A DNA stretch of 64,000 nucleotides from Sva-07 sp963741755 (GCA_963741755.1 CAVUJG010000007.1:186001-250000); one strand, 5' to 3'. Positions 1-8,436 are shown, numbered from the stretch's first letter. The notes: generated from the sequence alone by a model not told the origin. Program-made: numbers and translations.

Positions 1-1
1 C

Positions 2-389
2 CTGAAAGCGGACCAGGCGCCGTGGCCGCTGATCCTGCTCGTTGCCACCGGCCTCGCCGCGCTGTTGCTGCTGCTGCGGACTCATCTTCAACCCGATCGA
101 CGGCAAGGATGCGATCGAATCCGCGGGCGGCGACGTCGGTCGTGGGATCGGCATGATCCTGTCGGTGCTGGCCGGTCTCGTTGCAGCCGCCGGTGGCTAC
201 CTGAACTTCCAGGCCTCGGGCGGCACGCTCAAGGACCTGACCGACGTCGACAAGCTCAAGTCGAGCTTCGCCAAGGGAGACGGCGCCAAGGGAGACGATG
301 CTCCCCCGCCACCACCGCCGATGGATCCCCCACCGGCACCCCCGGCACCGCCCGCGCCGCCGACACCTCCCGCCCCACCTGCGACCTGA
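2..389 (+). CDS. membrane protein, 3' part, one frame change
   Basis: The left edge cuts this gene. Reading from base 2 gives a hydrophobic helix (PLILLVATGLAALLLLL). Around bases 70-85, in a CTG repeat run, the frame moves by +1 and continues as GLIFNPIDGKDAIES, a second hydrophobic stretch (IGMILSVLAGLVAAAGGYL) and a charged tail ending in a proline-rich segment (PPPPPPMDPPPAPP and further PP repeats). The two hydrophobic stretches in different frames look like one membrane protein interrupted by an extra base. No family was recognised. The proline/alanine tail is probably an unstructured cytoplasmic end. It converges on sucD with a hairpin between them. Confidence 0.45.
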
Positions 390-416
390 GCACCAGCAAC
401 CAGGCCTGAAAACGCC

Positions 417-466
417 GAAATTCGTGAGCGAGGCTCGCGCTGGGCGCGAGGTTCGCTCCGAATCTG
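417..466. repeat. intergenic hairpin, GAAATTCG/CTCCGAAT family, copy 1
   Basis: An imperfect inverted repeat opens with GAAATTCGTGAGCGA and closes with TCGCTCCGAATCTG, with an inner GCTCGCG/CGCGAGG stem and a CTGGG loop. It lies between the stops of two convergent genes (389 and 504), so it may act as a bidirectional terminator. A related element with the same outer motif lies at 34648-34696. Confidence 0.55.
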
Positions 467-503
467 TCACGCTGTTCGGGCGCGTCGTGCTGTCGAGCAG
501 CGC

Positions 504-1400
504 TCAGAGTGAGGCGACGATCTCGGCCATCAGTTCGCCCGCTTCGGTCGGGTTGAGACCGACCTTCACACCAGCTGCGGCGAGCGCATCCATCTTGCCC
601 TGGGCCGTTCCCTTGCCGCCCGACACGATGGCGCCGGCATGGCCCATCTTCTTGCCGGCCGGCGCGGTGACGCCGGCGATGTAGGCGCTCATCGGCTTGG
701 TGACGTTGGCCTTGATGAACTCGGCGGCCTCTTCCTCTGCCGACCCACCGATCTCGCCGATCATCATGATCGCGTGCGTCTCGGGGTCGGCCTGGAACTC
801 GGCCAGGCAGTCGATGAAGTTCGTGCCGGGCACGGGGTCGCCGCCGATGCCGACACACGTCGACACGCCGATGCCCTTCTGCTTGAGTTCGTAGAGCGCC
901 TGATAGGTCAGCGTGCCGGAGCGGCTGACGATGCCCACGTTCGGGCCGTCGGCGGAAGGCACCTGGGCGATCTCGCCGGCGGTGATGCCGATGTTGCACT
1001 TGCCGGGGCTGATGATGCCGGGGCAGTTCGGGCCGAGCAGTCGGGTACTCGGGAAATCGCGCACGAGCGTGTTGTAGACCTTTGCCTCGTCCTGCGCGGG
1101 AATGCCCTCGGTGATGCAGACGATGAACTCGATGCCGGCCGCCGCCGCTTCGAGGATCGCATCGGAGGCGAACTTCGGCGGAACGGCGACGAACGATGCG
1201 GTGGCACCGGTCGCCGCGACAGCGTCGGCGACGGTGTCGAAGATCGGGATGCCATCGATGTCCTGGCCGGCCTTGCCGGGCGTGACGCCGGCGACGACCT
1301 GAGTGCCGTAGTCGCGGTTGCGCAGGCCGTGGTACTTGCCCTGCCCGCCTGTGAGGCCCTGGACGATGACCTTGGTGTTCTCGTTGACGAAAATGGCCAT
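504..1400 (-). CDS. sucD: succinyl-CoA ligase alpha subunit
   Basis: This is the 298-aa alpha subunit of the TCA-cycle enzyme that couples succinyl-CoA cleavage to nucleotide triphosphate formation. It has the N-terminal CoA-binding fold (MAIFVNENTKVIVQGLTGGQG), the LLGPNCPGIISPG segment and the active-site histidine loop MGHAGAIVSGGKGTA that carries the phospho-His. The ATG at 1398-1400 was chosen because it matches the family N-terminus; a longer in-frame reading runs back into sucC. It starts 7 bases after the sucC stop, and the purine-rich end of sucC (GAAGTGAAG) supplies the ribosome binding site, so the two are translationally coupled. Length is normal for the family. Confidence 0.97.
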   Translation of the reverse strand: MAIFVNENTKVIVQGLTGGQGKYHGLRNRDYGTQVVAGVTPGKAGQDIDGIPIFDTVADAVAATGATASFVAVPPKFASDAILEAAAAGIEFIVCITEGIPAQDEAKVYNTLVRDFPSTRLLGPNCPGIISPGKCNIGITAGEIAQVPSADGPNVGIVSRSGTLTYQALYELKQKGIGVSTCVGIGGDPVPGTNFIDCLAEFQADPETHAIMMIGEIGGSAEEEAAEFIKANVTKPMSAYIAGVTAPAGKKMGHAGAIVSGGKGTAQGKMDALAAAGVKVGLNPTEAGELMAEIVASL

Positions 1401-1407
1401 GACTACT

Positions 1408-2553
1408 TCACTTCGCTTTCGCAACGGCCGCACGAGCGGCGTCGAGCATGGTGGGTTCGGACTGGAGCTTGTCGGCGGGAATGCCGGCGTCGAGCAGGAT
1501 CTGGCGACCCTCCTCGGCGTTGGTGCCGTCGAGTCGGATCACGATCGGCGCCCGCAGGTCGACGCGACCCATCGCTTCGACGATGCCCTTGGCGACCTCT
1601 TCGCCGCGGGTGATACCGCCGAAGATGTTGATCAGGATCGACTGGACCTTGTCGTCGAAGTTGATCACCTCGAGCGCGCCGGCCATCACGTCGGCGTTCG
1701 CACCGCCGCCGATGTCGAGGAAGTTGGCGGCGGATCCACCGACCTGATTGACCACATCGAGCGTCGACATGGCGAGGCCGGCGCCGTTGGCGATGATGCC
1801 GACCGTGCCGTCGAGGCCGATGTACTGCAGGCCCTTCTCGGCAGCCATCTTCTCGCGCTCGTCCATCTCGGTGAGGCCGCGGAAGGCGTCCCACTCGGGG
1901 TGACGGAACTCGGCGTTCTCGTCGAGCGTGACCTTGGCGTCGAGGGCGTGCACTTCGCCGGTCGGCTTCAGGATCAGCGGGTTGATCTCGGCGAGGTCAC
2001 AGTCGCCCTCGGTGAAGCAACGGTAGAGCTTCACAAGAATGTCAGCGGCGCCGTCGAGCGCCCGCTCGGGCAGCTTCGCGTCGACGCAGGCTTGGCGGGC
2101 GGTCGCGGCATCGAGCCCATCGACGGGGTTGATGTGCAGCTTGACGATCGCATCGGGGTTGCTCTCGGCAACCGCTTCGATCTCGACGCCACCTTCGGCC
2201 GACAGCATCAGCAGGTGCTTCTTGGCGGCCCGATCGAGGGTGAAGCTGGCGTAGTACTCCTCGTCGATGTCGGAGGCACTCTCGATCCACACCCGCTTGA
2301 CGACGTGGCCCTTGATGTCCATGCCGAGGATGTTGCCGGCGTGCTCGCGCACCTCGGCCTCGTTGTCGGCGAGTTTGATGCCGCCGGCCTTGCCACGGCC
2401 ACCCACCTGCACCTGCGCCTTGACCACCACGGGGTAGCCGGCTTGGTTGGCCTCCTTCACCGCCTCGTCGACCGTGTCGGCCGGCCCGCCCGGGCTCACC
2501 GGGATGTCGTAACGGGCGAAGTACTGCTTGCCCTGGTACTCGAAGAGGTCCAC
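1408..2553 (-). CDS. sucC: succinyl-CoA ligase beta subunit
   Basis: ADP-forming succinyl-CoA ligase beta chain, 381 aa, partner of SucD encoded directly downstream. The N-terminus VDLFEYQGKQYFARYDIPVS is typical, followed by the ATP-grasp segment (GYPVVVKAQVQVGGRGKAGG) and the C-terminal ligase domain with NPLIL and NIFGGITRGEEVAKGI. The GTG at 2551-2553 is the start because it gives exactly the family N-terminus; an upstream in-frame ATG would add 34 residues of non-conserved sequence overlapping the next gene. A tandem 10-bp repeat lies just upstream. Confidence 0.97.
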   Translation of the reverse strand: MDLFEYQGKQYFARYDIPVSPGGPADTVDEAVKEANQAGYPVVVKAQVQVGGRGKAGGIKLADNEAEVREHAGNILGMDIKGHVVKRVWIESASDIDEEYYASFTLDRAAKKHLLMLSAEGGVEIEAVAESNPDAIVKLHINPVDGLDAATARQACVDAKLPERALDGAADILVKLYRCFTEGDCDLAEINPLILKPTGEVHALDAKVTLDENAEFRHPEWDAFRGLTEMDEREKMAAEKGLQYIGLDGTVGIIANGAGLAMSTLDVVNQVGGSAANFLDIGGGANADVMAGALEVINFDDKVQSILINIFGGITRGEEVAKGIVEAMGRVDLRAPIVIRLDGTNAEEGRQILLDAGIPADKLQSEPTMLDAARAAVAKAK

Positions 2554-2573
2554 GTCGGGGTCACTCGCTTTCT

Positions 2574-2617
2574 GGTTGCGTACGGTTGCGTACTGATGAC
2601 CGACCGCGGCCGCGGTC
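2574..2617. promoter_or_regulatory. tandem 10-mer and 16-bp palindrome upstream of sucC
   Basis: Two perfect adjacent copies of GGTTGCGTAC (2574-2583, 2584-2593) sit 20-40 bases before the sucC start. They are followed by the perfect palindrome GACCGCGGCCGCGGTC (2602-2617), which overlaps the stop of the B12-binding gene. The direct repeat could be a regulator site for sucCD and the palindrome a terminator for the upstream gene. Both roles are inferred from position only. Confidence 0.4.
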
Positions 2618-3023
2618 AGTCGGATTCGGATTCGTCGAGCGTCGTCTCCAGCCACTGGCCGATCGCCTTCAGCGACGAACCGGGACCGAAGATCTCGGCC
2701 ACGCCCTGTTCGCGGAGCGCTCTGGCGTCGGCATCGGGAATGACCCCGCCACCGAACACGAGCACGTCACCCAGGTCACGGCTACGAAGTTCGTCCATCA
2801 CCCGGGGAAACAAGGTGAGGTGTGCCCCGGACAGCAGCGAGAGGCCAACGCCATCGGCGTCCTCCTGCAGGACGGTTTCGGCGATCTGCTCCGGGGTCTG
2901 GTGCAGTCCGGTGTAGATGACCTCGAAGCCGTGATCGCGCAGCGCGCGGGTAATGGTCTTCGCTCCCCGATCGTGGCCATCGAGCCCGGGTTTCGCCACG
3001 ACGATGCGATACGTGCGCTTCAC
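2616..3023 (-). CDS. stand-alone cobalamin-binding domain protein
   Basis: A 135-aa protein consisting only of the B12-binding domain found at the C-terminus of methylmalonyl-CoA mutase and as the small subunit of isobutyryl-/hydroxyisobutyryl-CoA mutases. The cobalamin signature DGHDRGAK (His = lower axial ligand), SLLSGAHLTLFPRV and VFGGGVIPDADA are all present. The GTG at 3021-3023 gives the expected start (VKRTYRIVVAKPGLDGHD); a longer ATG reading would pass through the palindrome at 3089. Its large catalytic partner is not in the window. Lying just upstream of sucCD, on the same strand, it fits a role feeding succinyl-CoA metabolism, but the exact mutase is unknown. Confidence 0.85.
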   Translation of the reverse strand: MKRTYRIVVAKPGLDGHDRGAKTITRALRDHGFEVIYTGLHQTPEQIAETVLQEDADGVGLSLLSGAHLTLFPRVMDELRSRDLGDVLVFGGGVIPDADARALREQGVAEIFGPGSSLKAIGQWLETTLDESESD

Positions 3024-3088
3024 GAATGATGAACCATAGGGCACGTCGGCGCGATGCGCCGAAACGGCGGTCGACCGCGCTGCGTCCC

Positions 3089-3135
3089 ATCTCGTGAACA
3101 GTTCCACCTCGTGGAGGTGGAACTGTTCACGAGAT
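3089..3135. repeat. perfect palindrome, TCTCGTGAAC family, copy 1
   Basis: Two 22-bp arms (3089-3110 and 3114-3135) are perfectly complementary around a 3-base GTG loop. The outer part reads ATCTCGTGAACA and the inner part GTTCCACCTC. The element sits between two divergent genes. It shares its outer motif, but not its inner stem, with elements at 8437, 8966 and 50334. Confidence 0.9.
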
Positions 3136-3164
3136 CGCCGTCGTTCCCCGGCAGACTGTGGCCG

Positions 3165-3686
3165 ATGTCGAATTCCGCCGCTCGCCAGCCGGTTCGGTTG
3201 AAGTCGCCGTTCGCACGTGCGGTCGTGCCGGTCCTCGGCGGAATCGCATTTTTCGTGCTGCTCGCGCTCGTGACCTGGGGCATCGCCGCATGGATCTCAG
3301 GCGGCGGCGTCGAGGTGACCGATCGCTTGGCCCCGAGTCGGTTCGAGGTCGGGTCCGTGCAGAACGCCGCCCAGATCGTCGAGGAGGAGGGCCCGATCAT
3401 CTTTCCCGGGCTGAACACCACGACCGGCGAACGCACGCTGGTGCTCGACCACGAGGGCTCCGACCCGACGCGAGGTTGGCGGATCTTCTACGCGTACCCG
3501 ATCGGCCGACCGGACTGCCCCGTCGAGCAGGTCGAGGGCACCCGTGAGTTCATCGACTGCGACGGCGTCACGATCACCGTCGCCGACCTGTCACCTCCCG
3601 AGTCCGGGGTGTTCCCGGTGGTCGAGAACCAGCGAGTGCTCTTCATCGACCTCGTCGGCGTCACCTCGACCACCGCGCCCAGCTGA
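3165..3686 (+). CDS. small membrane-anchored protein, unknown
   Basis: A 173-aa protein starting MSNSAARQPVRLKSPF. It has a short basic N-terminus, one transmembrane helix (AVVPVLGGIAFFVLLALVTWGIAAW, residues about 17-41) and a roughly 130-residue extracytoplasmic domain. That domain has two cysteines (RPDCPVEQ and FIDCDG) that could form a disulfide. Its outline (GWRIFYAYPIG, VTITVADLSPPESG) faintly recalls a Rieske-like fold, but the CxH/CxxH cluster ligands are absent. The ATG at 3165 was preferred because the longer reading would translate the palindrome. Function not recognised. Confidence 0.6.
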   Translation: MSNSAARQPVRLKSPFARAVVPVLGGIAFFVLLALVTWGIAAWISGGGVEVTDRLAPSRFEVGSVQNAAQIVEEEGPIIFPGLNTTTGERTLVLDHEGSDPTRGWRIFYAYPIGRPDCPVEQVEGTREFIDCDGVTITVADLSPPESGVFPVVENQRVLFIDLVGVTSTTAPS

Positions 3687-3724
3687 GCTGAACCCAGCTG
3701 ACCTGAAACCCAGCTGACGTGAAA

Positions 3725-3784
3725 CCCACGTTTGCGTTGCATTCCGGATGGGGCGGTCCATCCGAATCAGCGCACAAACGTGGG
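3725..3784. repeat. nested hairpin, CCCACGTTTGCG family, copy 1
   Basis: The outer arms are CCCACGTTTGCG and CGCACAAACGTGGG (one bulged base). The inner arms are ATTCCGGATGG and CCATCCGAAT around a GGCGGT loop. The element lies between convergent genes ending at 3686 and 3805. Two tandem relatives lie at 38201-38330, so it is a dispersed element. Confidence 0.75.
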
Positions 3785-3804
3785 TGCGGACGTGCGAGTC
3801 GGAG

Positions 3805-4233
3805 TCAGCCGAGGGCCATGGCGTCGACGAGACGCTCGGCGAAGATCTCGGTGTGTTGGCCGAGCTTGCTGCGACTCATCGCCAGTCCGCCGATGACATA
3901 GGCGCCGGTGTCGCCGAGGGCACGATCGAGCTTGTCGAGCGACTTGCCCGGATCGAGCGCGAACGTACAGAACCCCGCCGCACGCTTTCCCCGCATCGTG
4001 GGCAGGTTGGCGATGTTCGACACCGCCCACGGAGCCTGGCCGAACAGGAAGGCTCCGTGCACCCAGGTGCCGACCAGGATCAGATCGGCCTGCTGGATCG
4101 ATGCGTGGTCCGGCTGCTTCACCTTCGACAGTCCGGTGATGGTCCAGCGCTCCTGCGCCAGGAGGTCGGCAACCTTCTCGGCCGCCTCCCATGTGTTCCC
4201 CGTCAAACTCTCGACCAACAGTGCTGCCTTCAC
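3805..4233 (-). CDS. flavodoxin-domain protein
   Basis: A 142-aa protein with the flavodoxin fold: beta-strand plus phosphate loop VKAALLVESLTGNTWEAAE, then LILVGTWVHGAFLF and a glycine-rich third loop (CTFALDPGKS). The family binds FMN and carries electrons or serves as an oxidoreductase module in the cytoplasm. The GTG at 4231-4233 is the start because it places the phosphate-binding loop at residues 8-13, as usual. Electron partners are not evident nearby. Length is normal for a short-chain flavodoxin. Confidence 0.8.
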   Translation of the reverse strand: MKAALLVESLTGNTWEAAEKVADLLAQERWTITGLSKVKQPDHASIQQADLILVGTWVHGAFLFGQAPWAVSNIANLPTMRGKRAAGFCTFALDPGKSLDKLDRALGDTGAYVIGGLAMSRSKLGQHTEIFAERLVDAMALG

Positions 4234-4276
4234 GCCGACGATTCTTGCAGGTCGGAGGCCTGCGCAGAAGATCTCA

Positions 4277-5209
4277 TCACCAGGTGATCTGCTCGCAGCC
4301 CTCGTGATCATCGGGCTCGACCTGCAGCGTGGCGTGCGAGATGCCGTGACGTTCGGCCAGACAGTGACGAGCATCGTCGAGTACTCCGTGCGAGTCGGCC
4401 GTCGATGCCATCACGAGGTGCGCCGATGCAGCGTCCATGTCGGACGTGAGGGTCCAGACGTGGAGGTCGTGCACGTCGACGACACCGTCGATCGAGGAGA
4501 GCTCGTCAGCGAGTCGGTCGAGGTCGACGTGGTTCGGCGCCGCCTGGAGCAGGATCGTCACGGCGCTCGCACCCAGCCGCCAGGTTCGCGGCAGGATCCA
4601 GAGACCGATCAGCACGCCGGCCACCGAGTCGACCCAGGTCCAGCCGAACACCGCCAACAGCACCGCGGCGATGATCACGCCGACCGAACCAACGGTGTCG
4701 GCGAGCACTTCGAGGTAGGCGCCCTCGACGTTGATCGACTCCTTCGCGCCCGACCGCAGCAGTGCGAAGGCGACGAGGTTGGCGACGAGACCGAGGACGG
4801 CGACGACGAGCATCGGCCCGCCGAGCACTTCGGGCTCGCTGCCCAGTCGGCGGATCGCCTCGACGATCACCCAGATGGCGACGGCGAACAGCAACAGCGA
4901 GTTCACGAACGCAGCGAGGATCTCGAGACGGTAGAGACCGAACGTGTGCCTCGATACGGTCGAGGCTCCGCGACGCTCGAAACGGGTGGCGAGGCCGATC
5001 GCAGCGAGCGCCATCCCGATGCCGACCACGTCGGTGAGCATGTGGCCGGCGTCCGACAACAACGCGAGCGAGTTCGTCGCAACCGCGGCCGCTGCCTGGA
5101 CCACGAAGAACGTCGCGATGACGGCGAACGCGGCGACCAACCGGCCGCGGTGCCGCTCGCCGGCCCGGCCGAGGCCGTGATCGTGATCGTGTGCGTTGGA
5201 TGACGACAT
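4277..5209 (-). CDS. CDF-family cation (zinc) exporter
   Basis: A 310-aa cation diffusion facilitator of the CzcD/ZitB type. The N-terminus is His-rich (HDHDHGLG), six membrane helices follow, and the metal sites are visible as SDAGHMLTD in helix II and LADTVGSVG in helix V. The cytoplasmic C-terminal domain has the usual VHDLHVWTL strand. These proteins export Zn2+, and sometimes Cd2+ or Co2+, in exchange for protons. A perfect 8-bp inverted repeat lies immediately upstream (5213-5237), so a metal-responsive repressor or activator is likely. CzcD/ZitB type is clear; the exact metal is inferred. Confidence 0.92.
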   Translation of the reverse strand: MSSSNAHDHDHGLGRAGERHRGRLVAAFAVIATFFVVQAAAAVATNSLALLSDAGHMLTDVVGIGMALAAIGLATRFERRGASTVSRHTFGLYRLEILAAFVNSLLLFAVAIWVIVEAIRRLGSEPEVLGGPMLVVAVLGLVANLVAFALLRSGAKESINVEGAYLEVLADTVGSVGVIIAAVLLAVFGWTWVDSVAGVLIGLWILPRTWRLGASAVTILLQAAPNHVDLDRLADELSSIDGVVDVHDLHVWTLTSDMDAASAHLVMASTADSHGVLDDARHCLAERHGISHATLQVEPDDHEGCEQITW

Positions 5210-5212
5210 GGC

Positions 5213-5237
5213 TTCATTCTTACCGAATGAGAATGAA
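5213..5237 (-). promoter_or_regulatory. operator-like dyad upstream of the CDF exporter
   Basis: TTCATTCT (5213-5220) and AGAATGAA (5230-5237) form a perfect inverted repeat around a 9-base spacer, 4 bases before the exporter ATG. The AT-rich sequence stands out from the GC-rich surroundings and resembles Fur/Zur-type or ArsR-type boxes. The site is placed to block or control initiation of the exporter gene. Confidence 0.65.
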
Positions 5238-5251
5238 AGCGCAACCCCGTG

Positions 5252-6874
5252 TCAGTCCGAGACCGGGATCTCCACCACGAACACCACTTCGTCGAAGTCG
5301 CCGTAGCGGGCGGTGACCTCGAAAGTCCACAGACCGGCGACCGGCAGGTTGAGGTTGGCGCCCACCACGTGGTTGGCGCCGGCCGGGAAGACCTCGACGT
5401 CGAACGGCGGGATGTCGGCCTCCGGGAGTTCGGCGCGCACCGAGATCTCGTCGGCGCGGTCGAGCGCACCCGACGGTGACGTGATGTAGACGTGCATCTC
5501 GGTGCCACCGGTGACGGCCGGCTCCAACTCGACCTGGGCGACGCGGGCGCCCACCACCGCCGACACCGACACGATCTCGGGCACTTCGACCGGGGGCGGT
5601 GAATTCACGAGCCCAGCGGTCGCGCCGAGAATCAGCACGATGCCGGCGATCTCGAATCCGACGGAACGACGAACAAGCGTGCTGGCGTCATCACCACGGG
5701 TGTGCACGATCCGCCGACTGAACGCCGCCACCCCGACGACGAGGATGACGAGCACGAGCTTGATCACCAGCCAGCGTCCGTAGCTCGACTCGGTGATGCC
5801 CGAGATCGTGCCGAGCTGACGCCACGCGTTGATGCCACCGGTGACGGCGAGCGCGACGACCGACCCCAGCGCCCACGGCGAGAAACGGATGATCGTCGCC
5901 CAGAACTCGCCGCGTGGCGGTGCGACCAACACGACCGCGAGGCCACCGAGCCAGATCGACATCGCGGCGAGGTGCACGAGCGTGGCCACGAACCCAACGG
6001 CGATCGAGTCGCCGGAGATCCCGTGGCCACCGGCGGCAACGACGCCCAACACGCCGAGCGCGAGCGCTGCCACCACGGCGAGGCCACCGCGTACGGCGAA
6101 CCGTGACCGCAGCGGGATCAGCACACAGAACAGCGCAATCACGACCAGCCGGGCGATCCACCACTGACCAGACTGGGTGTCGGCGACCGATCCCCACGCC
6201 AGGAACGAGTCGCCGATCAGGTTCGCCTGCGCGGCGATCATCCACAGCGTGCCGACGAGCGCGACCTCGGCCGACACGACGAGCAGGATGCCCACACGGC
6301 GAGATCCGATCACCGAGGGGGTCAACGCGAGGGCGAGCACCAGCCCCCCGACGAGCAGACCGACGCCGGCGTAGCTGACGAACCGTCCGATGCCGAGCAT
6401 GATGTCGTCGGAGCTGCTGTCGGCCCCACCGTCGAAGAGCCCGTCGACCACACCGGGCGTCACCGCCGACGGCACACCGACCGAGAACGTGAACGAGCCG
6501 CGCACGCGATGCGAATCGGCCGACACCCCTTGCCAGGCAACGACGTAGGTACCGTCGGCGAGCGTCGTCGGGATCGATGCCCGCATCCGATCGGAGCCGG
6601 CGGTCTGGTCGACAGCGCCGATCTCCACCTCGTCACCGTTGGCGTCGAGCAGCCGAATACCGGGCTCGATGGGATCGACGGCCTCGGTGAACTGCAGCGC
6701 GATCTCGGTCGGCCCTTCCTCGAGGAGCTGCTGATTGGCCGGGAACGACGACAGCAGTTCGGCGTGGGCCGATGCCGTACCGGCGCCGAGCAGGAGGCCC
6801 AGCACCATGATCACGGCACCCAACAATGCGGCGGATCGGCCACGGACCGACAGCGGGAACTCAGAGGGAGGCAT
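5252..6874 (-). CDS. CopC-CopD copper resistance fusion
   Basis: A 540-aa membrane protein. After a signal peptide ending ASA, the mature chain begins HAELLSSFPANQQLLEEGP, the His-1 copper-binding N-terminus of CopC, with DSHRVRGSFTFSVG closing the CopC beta-barrel (to about residue 150). Eight or so membrane helices of a CopD domain follow (about 160-430), and the last 100 residues form an extracytoplasmic beta-rich domain (VEVPEIVSVSAVVGARVAQVELEP). Such CopCD proteins bind copper outside the membrane and move it inward. It is followed, in gene order, after a YcnI-like protein by DUF305, a common copper-handling trio. Confidence 0.9.
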   Translation of the reverse strand: MPPSEFPLSVRGRSAALLGAVIMVLGLLLGAGTASAHAELLSSFPANQQLLEEGPTEIALQFTEAVDPIEPGIRLLDANGDEVEIGAVDQTAGSDRMRASIPTTLADGTYVVAWQGVSADSHRVRGSFTFSVGVPSAVTPGVVDGLFDGGADSSSDDIMLGIGRFVSYAGVGLLVGGLVLALALTPSVIGSRRVGILLVVSAEVALVGTLWMIAAQANLIGDSFLAWGSVADTQSGQWWIARLVVIALFCVLIPLRSRFAVRGGLAVVAALALGVLGVVAAGGHGISGDSIAVGFVATLVHLAAMSIWLGGLAVVLVAPPRGEFWATIIRFSPWALGSVVALAVTGGINAWRQLGTISGITESSYGRWLVIKLVLVILVVGVAAFSRRIVHTRGDDASTLVRRSVGFEIAGIVLILGATAGLVNSPPPVEVPEIVSVSAVVGARVAQVELEPAVTGGTEMHVYITSPSGALDRADEISVRAELPEADIPPFDVEVFPAGANHVVGANLNLPVAGLWTFEVTARYGDFDEVVFVVEIPVSD

Positions 6875-6885
6875 GGCGGTTCGAT

Positions 6886-7675
6886 TCAGGTGGCGTCAGG
6901 TGAACTGTTGGCCCGGGCCTGACGGGACCGATAGACGACGAAGGCGCCGAGCCCGAGCACGGCGGCGATCGACACGATGAACATGATCGTGCCGGTTCGG
7001 GGGTCACCGTCCTCGTCGATGCCGGTCGAGATCGGCTCGCTCGTGGCGGGCGCTGCGCTCGTCTCGGGCGACACGTCGGTCGTGGTGGGAGCCTCGGTCG
7101 TCTCGGCGGCGTCGGCCTCGCTGGTCTCCGGCGCAATGGCCTCCGGCTCGGTCGGCTCGGTGACCGGCGCCGTGGTCGGGACGGTGGTCGGCACGGTAGC
7201 GACCGGTCCGATGAGCGCCATCGCTGGCGCCGGTTCGTCGAGCTCCTGGCCCGGTTCCGTGGGGATGCCGATCCACCGGATCTCGCCGACTTCGCAGCGC
7301 TGCACGAACGGGAAGTAGATGGTCGTGTCGGGAGTCGGCGGCAGCGTCATCGTCACCGAGAACGTGCCCTCGACGTCGTCGGCGAGCGGTCCACCCGCGA
7401 AGGTCACGATGACATCACCGTCGACGGTCTCGATCGAGCCATCCCATCCGTCGACGGGCTCGGCGGCCGGGTCGGTGACGCCCTCGGGCAGGCGCATGTC
7501 GAGCTGCACCGTCGGCGAGCCCTCGCAACCGTGCTCCACCGTGAATCCAACGGTGAGACGCGAGCCCGGCTTGGGCCTCCGTCGGGTCAGGGTCGATGTG
7601 CGCCGACGCAACACCGCCGATGGCGAGCACAGCCGCCGTCGCAGCAGCAGCGGAGAGGACGAATCGACGCATCAT
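6886..7675 (-). CDS. YcnI-like (DUF1775) copper protein, one frame change
   Basis: The N-terminus MMRRFVLSAAAATAAVLAIG with cleavage ASA-HIDPDPTEAQAG is a signal peptide exposing the N-terminal His that is the Cu ligand of DUF1775 proteins. At about 7565 an extra G in a GGG run moves the frame by +1. The chain continues SRLTVGFTVEHGCEGSPTVQ, a conserved Trp region (VDGWDGSIE), a Thr/Pro/Glu-rich linker and a C-terminal helix (MFIVSIAAVLGLGAFVVYRS). Repairing the insertion gives about 262 aa. The gene lies 11 bases upstream of the CopCD gene and is divergent from the DUF305 gene. The break is probably a sequencing error. Confidence 0.8.
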
Positions 7676-7739
7676 GGCGCCGCAAGGTTACGGCGAGCGC
7701 TGCGGTTCGTCAGATCGGCTGGCTCCGTACACTGTGACG

Positions 7740-8432
7740 ATGCGCTCGCCGACCCGACTCGACGATTCCGACAGCGGCGTCGTCGGCGCCGACGCATCCA
7801 TCGACGAGACGCTGTCCGACGACGCCGCCCAACGGTTGCTGCGACTGGTTCTGATCGTGCTGGCGACGGCCGTGATCACCGGACTGTTCGCCGGGGCGGC
7901 CATCTGGGCGCTCGGCGCCGACGACGAACCTCCGACACCGATGAACGCCGTCGACGTCGGCTTCCTCCAGGACATGCTCGACCACCACGACCAGGCCCTG
8001 CTGATCTCCAACATCTACCTCGACGCCCAGCCTCAGGGCGACGCAGCCCCGTACGCCCGCGAGGTGATCATGTTCCAGACCCGCGACATCGGCTGGATGC
8101 AGGACTGGCTCGCCGAGGAGGGTTACGCCCGCGGCGTCCCCGATCGCACCGCGATGGAGTGGATGGGCGAGCCGACCCCCGTGTCGGAGATGCCGGGCAT
8201 GCAGACGACCGAGCGGCTGCAGGAACTCGCCGACGCCACTGGCGCCGAGCAGGACCGGTTGTGGTTCGAGATCATGACCGATCACCACTTCGGTGGCGTC
8301 CACATGGGCGACCACGCCGCCGCCAACGGCGCACGCGAGGAGATCACCGCCTTCGCCGAGTCGGTGTCACGCAACCAGCGCATCGAGGTCGTCGAGTACC
8401 AGCGGGCCATGGAACGCCTCGGCCTCGCCTGA
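7740..8432 (+). CDS. DUF305 family membrane-anchored protein
   Basis: A 230-aa protein with one N-terminal transmembrane helix (LVLIVLATAVITGLFAGAAIWALG) followed by a DUF305 four-helix domain. The paired HH motifs FLQDMLDHHDQALLIS and MTDHHFGGVHMGDHA and several Met residues are the expected metal-binding features. DUF305 proteins are ferritin-like and often sit beside copper genes, as here beside YcnI and CopCD on the other strand. The ATG at 7740 was chosen over earlier in-frame ATGs because those overlap the divergent YcnI gene. Confidence 0.85.
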   Translation: MRSPTRLDDSDSGVVGADASIDETLSDDAAQRLLRLVLIVLATAVITGLFAGAAIWALGADDEPPTPMNAVDVGFLQDMLDHHDQALLISNIYLDAQPQGDAAPYAREVIMFQTRDIGWMQDWLAEEGYARGVPDRTAMEWMGEPTPVSEMPGMQTTERLQELADATGAEQDRLWFEIMTDHHFGGVHMGDHAAANGAREEITAFAESVSRNQRIEVVEYQRAMERLGLA

Positions 8433-8436
8433 CCCG

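Noticed and set aside
3165..3686. Rieske iron-sulfur protein
   Set aside because: The outline is similar but neither CxH nor CxxH ligand motif is present.
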